From: Hymenolepis diminuta
Taxonomy: Eukaryota > Platyhelminthes > Cestoda > Cyclophyllidea > Hymenolepididae
Direction: 5' to 3'
Assembly: GCA_900708905.1 (NCBI GenBank)
Contig: CAADRB010000009.1
Span: 3,472,992 to 3,536,991 of the forward strand
Length of the DNA: 64,000 bases
Below, one piece after another: positions 59,401 through 64,000 of this stretch; position 1 is the first letter of the stretch, and each line of letters starts with the position of its first letter. Below the pieces are notes generated by a model. It saw only the letters and a program-made list of their open reading frames with translations, had not been told where the DNA came from and ran no database searches. A program made the position numbers and the translations under genes.

Positions 59401-62400
59401 TAGGAGCCATTGCGTCATAAGAAACCTTTCAAATAATGAACCTAGAATCTAGAGCAGTATTAACTGATAGAGGCTCCACATACTGATTACGTATTGATGT
59501 CATCTGATGATAAAGCGGAAAGATATCCTTTAATTGAGGGAATTTAATGACACTAGAAACAGTAGAATATTCTGAATATTTAAAGAGATGGAGATACAGC
59601 AGAAGCAGGGATATTAAGGCATCAAAAGAATGCATTACATCTTCTTCATTTTGGTGAACAGGTACAGTTCATTACATCATGACCCAGCATCCCAAAGTTT
59701 TAACCCCAGAATGTGTTCCTAAGTGGTATTTTAAGGCTGCAGCATACAGAGCTTGCAGACCAGTGAATTGAATTGGGATTCTGCCAATGTCATAATGATT
59801 CATCTGCCTCTCAATGAAGAGCAACTTGTTTATGCTATTTATAATAATAATGCGTCTTTAGGGGCTTTCGTAATCCTTTTTCAGCACTATTGTAATGATC
59901 TTTTTAGTTTTCTGCTGACTAATGGTCTTCTTTATTTTACTTATCGAGGCTAAGGTTATGACAGTCCGCATTACTATTTCTGAAACCGTCCACCTGTCCA
60001 CCTGCAAGTTTTTTCACGTTCGAATGTATACATTGTATGATGCCTGTCAGCTTGTATATGTTGACTTCTTAAATCTGCATTCTGTGTAAATGCTTAATTC
60101 TATAGATAGGGGGCAGAATCGATTATTTTTGGTGTCTTGAGTAGAATTCGTAAAACTATGTGAACGGACCTCATCTTTCAAGCATTAGATTTTCCAATTA
60201 CAGTTTCTAAATATATATCACTAGTATATTATATATAAATTGCTAAACTTTATTAATATAAGGGGAGAAACCATCGTTGAGTTACTGGACTTCTGTATTT
60301 GGTCAACTCTAGCTATTGTATACCTCACTAAAAAGCCTGGGTTATACTAGTGGCTACATATCTTAATACACTGTTTTTATATTACTTGACGATTACTAAT
60401 TTAAGTTCTCAGATATTTGCATAAATAGAGCATAAATGGATGGAATGACAAGTCATACTACTTAATATTGGCCAAAAGAGAGGCAGTAGAATAACCAGTT
60501 TCTTTTCACTCTAGGGTCCTAGTCTTCTGTTCAAAGGGAGTATTGGAAAACTGCTTCCCCTAAACGGGTTTGAGGACAATTGAATAATTAGTACGAACCA
60601 ATGTAAATAATCGTTCAATAATAACGCAAGATAATGGGCTTTGGATACGTCGATCACTACACCATCTCTAATGATAGAAATCACTATAGTACAACAAATT
60701 TTCACAGTTCCTTGTTGGCTTTCAGATTTTATATACTTTACCCCATTATTTACGAAATAATGCGTTGGTTTGCTTACACTAAATCTGGAATGCCCTTTTC
60801 CCTTCAGGTTTCTTTCACTGCATGACTTAACTTTTTCAATTTCTTCCCAATGCCTTATCTTTCCCTCTATCTTCCTATCAAATCGAATATAATTTTACTT
60901 CTCTGGATTATGTATTCTGCGGAGTTTTTGAACTAACGGAACATCTTATCCGGGTGGTTCCAAAGTTCTCACATATCTCACGTTGAACCCATTAGTTCTA
61001 ATTGCCAAGTACATATGCGTTCTGCTCTGGTCTAATCTTAATACCAGTGTATGATATTAAATTTGCGCTCTGGTGGCTTAGTGGTAATATACGCGTCTGC
61101 TAAGTTAGGTGCCATGAGTTCAAGGACGTAAATGCGGGACCACTGGTCAAAATTACCAATCGTACTGGTTAATATTGATCGGCAGAGGATGGGAGAAGGC
61201 AATTTTTCTAATCAGAGCATTTCTAAGTTATTTTTCATCTGTCAAAGGTATGCATCAGGAAACGCTTTCCTCTACTTTGTGTCGTCGCAGTAATCTATGT
61301 GCACGTCCATCAGGTCAGAGATCACAAGATCGATGCTTATACAACCGGTAATAAAGGTAACCAATAGTACTGGTTAATTCTAGTCAGTAAGACAGTGATG
61401 GTGTAACGCGAGTTGGTGCAGCTGCAGCACACATTCCCTTTTCCCTAGCCAATTATTCTGAACACCTTAATTGGTTCAGAAAGTTTTTTCTTCGTTGGGT
61501 TTGGCAAATATCGTTAACCATTTTATTTTTTCTCTTTCAGCCTGTGGAAAATGCGGACTTTACAGTAACTGTGGAGATTGAGAATGTTCAGCACGAAGTG
61601 AGTCACGCACTTTCTACCATCTTGTTAAAAAATTTTCATTCCGCCGCGTCGCGGAAATAAATGGATGTCTGTGCTTGCTCTGTATCTGTCTGATTCTGTT
61701 GTGATTACAGGAGATTTTTGCTCAAAGGTTTAGGCTGGAAATACTTAATGGTAATCTAGGCTGAACTGATAGTGAAAATAGTTCTTCCAGCTTTTCTTTA
61801 GGAAAAAATCACAATAGATTAGCTTGAATGATTAGATTGTTATTTTGTGTTGCCGTTGATTATTCCAACTGTTTTACAGATTGAAGTGAAAAGACTGGAG
61901 AGAGATCCTCATATATTGTGCCATTACCAGCTTATTATCGGCCCTATACGCATTTTGACTTCATACGGAGCACACAGAAATGCTTCAAAGTGCGTTATGT
62001 CTGCTTTATTCTATTATGATCTCAATGACTTTGATTGAGAATAACATTTTAGTATCCCATGTTAGTGAGTAGTGTTCTGCAAGCTTATTAGACTGCTATG
62101 ACTTTTATTAAAAATTGCAGAACTTATACAATAAAGTACTTTTCTTAATTATGGCCTAACTCAGCTTCTGTTCTAGAATGCGTAGTAGGAAAAATCGGAT
62201 TTAATCTTTCTGTTTATAACATTATTTCATAAACATGTTCTTTCTACAAAAATTATGGCCAATCGTTTTCAGGTTGATTTATGTTATTATACACTATTCG
62301 ATTTTACGTTTCTTTAGAGAATAGGTTGAGAATGCTTTACTTTTACCCCTCCTTTTTGTAGCACTGTAGTGTAAACAGGAAGGTGGCTTATCGCTATTAA

Positions 62401-64000
62401 TTTGTATGTGTACATTGTTAGTTACGCGAAATACATGACACTTGCTGCTATCAATTATTCCGATAACGTGTAGATCAATTGTCGGTACTGATGTGCGCAA
62501 ACCACTGTTTTTATTCCTTGAAGAATTCGCGGCGGGAAAGTTAGGAGCCATGACGATGGTAGTCTCATTGTGAAAAAGATGAGTCGATGCTGTGTGTATA
62601 AAGTCAGTGACGATGATCAACAGAGGTATAGTTTGACCTCGGGGAATCATCTCTTATCTTGAAGTGCATTTTTGAAGTAATAAATCATTACTTGCCGGCG
62701 GTGAGGTTGTCAGCATGCATGTCTGCCAAATCAGAGGTCACGAGATTGATGTTTATATTTGTGCTCATCTAGTGATGTGGATGACCAACCACATTGGTTA
62801 ACACTGGTTTTCATAAGAAGTAATATAATGTGAGCTCATTAGAGCGTTTTTACGATATCTTTTCTCCACCTAATTCTAATGTTTTCAACACTTCCTACAC
62901 TGGGCTTGAAGGTTTTTTTGAAGCTACGAAGTTTTTTTGTAGCGGAAGTGTGGTATTTCTCAAACCGGAAGAAGGCTATTTGATGGCAGCTTTATTAATG
63001 TTACTGAGCCACACAAACTTTAGATAACTTATAAAAAGGCTACTATTTACTCAATGATTGTTTTTTTCTCTGAGCGCGATCGGAGCAGGGTTCAAATTTC
63101 ACAGTAGAATACATAAAAATAAATTTGTCTCTTTGTCCTGATTAAATCAGTAAGTGACCTCACTGTTCGGCTGTCGCCGCTGTTCTCATTTTTTAGCTGA
63201 AAATAATCTAAGAAGAGACTATAAAGGAGGTGATGTATGTCGTCAGCTCAAATCTCACTGATTTGCATGCACTCTTAGTAGCTCGTAGCAGTATATATAT
63301 GCATAATTATATAAAAATTAATCGAGCAAGGAGTACTCCCTTTATGTACGATAAAAATAAATGCTTTTATCAAAGAAAAATAAAAGTAACGAATTTACGT
63401 GTTTTATACGCGTTATTATTGATTATTTACAGATATGACATTTTTGAAATGGATTAATACTTCAATAGAATAATAGAATCCAAATAATAAAAAAATTATT
63501 ATAAGTTTAAATAGTCAAGGTGAAAGAAAAACAATGAAAATCAAAAGCTACCTTTCAATTTAACCATTCTCAATGATTCAGGAAAGTGATTAGAAGGTAA
63601 AATAAATACGAATACCAATCTAAAAATGAAATATCATCAAACTGTCGTGCTTGTTCCTGTATTCTATATTTGACTCATTTAAAATACAGATGGCTCAGTG
63701 TTTGTACTCTCATGCATTCCACATTTGAATGCTTTTACTAATTGAACTTGGCTAATGAATCACTGAGCAACATATTCATGGTTCGATTTACTGTTAGGAG
63801 AACAATATTGCCGCATAACAGTGCAAACTACATATTAGATTGAAAGTATGTACAACGGAGCGATAGTAGGAATTAGGGAGATTAAAGTGTAGGTGTGTCA
63901 ATTCTAGGGAATTGCAGTAATTTAAGGTCGTGTAAAAGGGGTTAAAAATGAGGCCACTGAAGTCACCATCAAGTTGTGCGAACCAACAGGCTCACACTAT
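53470..64000 (+). CDS. CTDSPL: SCP-type CTD small phosphatase, 5' part (runs off the window)
   Basis: Exons seen: 53470-53713, 53787-54496, 58991-59095 and 61541-61597, in consistent phase, giving the first 372 residues. The next exon, expected to start VYVLKRP, was not found before the window end. The catalytic start LVLDLDETLVHSSFK (about 339-353) has the DxDxT nucleophile and acid pair Asp342/Asp344, followed by PVENADFTVTVEIENVQHE, matching FKPVNNADF in human SCPs. SCPs dephosphorylate Ser5 of the RNA polymerase II C-terminal domain and also SMADs. The Ser/Pro-rich N-terminal region is about 335 residues, against roughly 100 in human SCPs. It contains RWRQLLCCVPSR (Cys160/161), like the palmitoylated FCC motif of vertebrate SCPs, and basic tracts. 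CTDSP1, CTDSP2 and CTDSPL cannot be told apart, so the symbol is approximate. Confidence 0.9.
56591..56888 (+). repeat. Diverged local tandem duplication, about 208-bp period
   Basis: 56591-56673 and 56799-56888 share tggcatttggct/tggcatttagct, tttttgtaataaaa-like, agtagatgcctcacagt/agcagatgtttcacagt and tttgttcaagag. The matching unit is about 85 bp and the offset about 208 bp. Confidence 0.65.
57671..57770 (+). repeat. tRNA-derived SINE, copy in CTD phosphatase intron 2
   Basis: Box A-like ttggcgccgtagttatcaac, then cgtctgtcacgtc and box B-like ggtcatgggatcgatg, followed by the shared catcaagtgat tail block. Confidence 0.6.
61068..61200 (+). repeat. tRNA-derived SINE with intact box A
   Basis: The best-preserved RNA polymerase III promoter of the family: tggcttagtgg (box A, fits TRGYNNAGTGG) at about 61075, cgcgtctgctaag, and gagttcaagg (box B-like) about 45 nt on. 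The tail accaatcgtactggttaat is shared with the next copy. The tRNA-like part does not fold into a full cloverleaf by eye, so it is a SINE rather than a tRNA gene. Confidence 0.7.
61285..61410 (+). repeat. tRNA-derived SINE, second copy in intron 3
   Basis: cgtcgcagtaatctatgtgc (box A region), gtccatcaggtc, gagatcacaagatcgatg (box B region) and tail accaatagtactggttaat. Same orientation and about 215 bp from the previous copy. Confidence 0.65.
61598..64000 (+). other. CTD phosphatase intron 4, open at window end
   Basis: Starts with donor gtgagt after the fourth exon. It carries one SINE copy at 62693-62815. No exon coding the next conserved phosphatase block was found in any frame, so the intron probably continues beyond the window. 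Confidence 0.65.
62693..62815 (+). repeat. tRNA-derived SINE, copy in intron 4
   Basis: gccggcggtgaggttgtcag (box A region), atgtctgccaaatc, gaggtcacgagattgatg (box B), atctagtgatgtgg and accaaccacattggttaac. Sense to the host gene, like the other copies. Confidence 0.65.

Larger units (their letters stand above)
59096..61540 (+). other. CTD phosphatase intron 3 with two SINE copies
   Basis: 2.4-kb intron bounded by gtaagc and tctctttcag. Two SINE copies lie in its last 500 bp. No other element was recognised. Confidence 0.75.

Noticed and set aside
59507..59530. CTGATGA followed by GAAA, the core of a hammerhead ribozyme (also checked at 47037 and 38768)
   Set aside because: No pairing stem II between the two core blocks and no flanking stems I and III; chance occurrence in AT-rich DNA.
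1..64000. CRISPR arrays, bacterial operons, prophage, rRNA or canonical tRNA genes
   Set aside because: None visible; genes are intron-split eukaryotic genes and no array of regularly spaced repeats or full tRNA cloverleaf was found.

Overview
The window looks like nuclear DNA of a parasitic flatworm. A tapeworm is my best guess, but I cannot prove a species. It is strongly AT-rich. Its genes are split by very small introns (many of 33-47 nt) mixed with kilobase-sized ones. Splice acceptors mostly read TTCTAG, TTTTAG or CCTAG rather than the nematode-type TTTTCAG. The intergenic DNA carries relics of mariner, non-LTR, LTR-like and tRNA-derived elements. There are no bacterial operons, CRISPR arrays or phage genes.

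Layout from left to right: (1) 1-7775 has no intact gene, only a decayed LINE endonuclease relic (about 480-1450, minus strand). (2) 7776-17660, minus strand: a four-exon cysteine/serine-rich nuclear protein gene (CSRNP/AXUD1 family). Its 4.5-kb third intron holds two different mariner relics. (3) 18230-18483, plus strand: a tiny two-exon gene for the ATP-synthase-associated protein DAPIT/USMG5, divergent from CSRNP. (4) 22182-22868, plus: an ER-type cyclophilin B with two introns of 37 and 41 nt. (5) 22869-30476: a repeat-rich gap. (6) 30477-30968, plus: ribosomal protein eL27a/uL15 with an intron directly after the start ATG. (7) 33026-33669, minus: an LSM12 homologue with three introns of 33-34 nt. 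It faces, head to head across about 360 bp, (8) 34027-36679, plus: a TMEM41B-type VTT-domain membrane protein. (9) 36680-46205: a gene-poor gap with repeats. (10) 46206-52141, plus: NLE1/Notchless (Rsa4), eight exons. (11) 53470 to beyond the window end, plus: the 5' part of an SCP-type CTD small phosphatase, with an unusually long N-terminal region and introns of up to 4.5 kb.

The genes are housekeeping or regulatory and do not form one pathway, though NLE1 and RPL27A both belong to the 60S ribosomal subunit, and CSRNP and the CTD phosphatase both relate to transcription. The most unusual material is in the repeats: a six-copy LTR-like family between 21.5 and 43.4 kb with an embedded TATA box, poly(A) signal and hairpin; a tRNA-derived SINE family lying in sense orientation inside introns; a mariner relic bounded by direct rather than inverted terminal repeats; and a 0.27-kb dispersed repeat pair. 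All exon junctions were derived by hand from reading frame, GT/AG sites and remembered family sequences. No search could be run.
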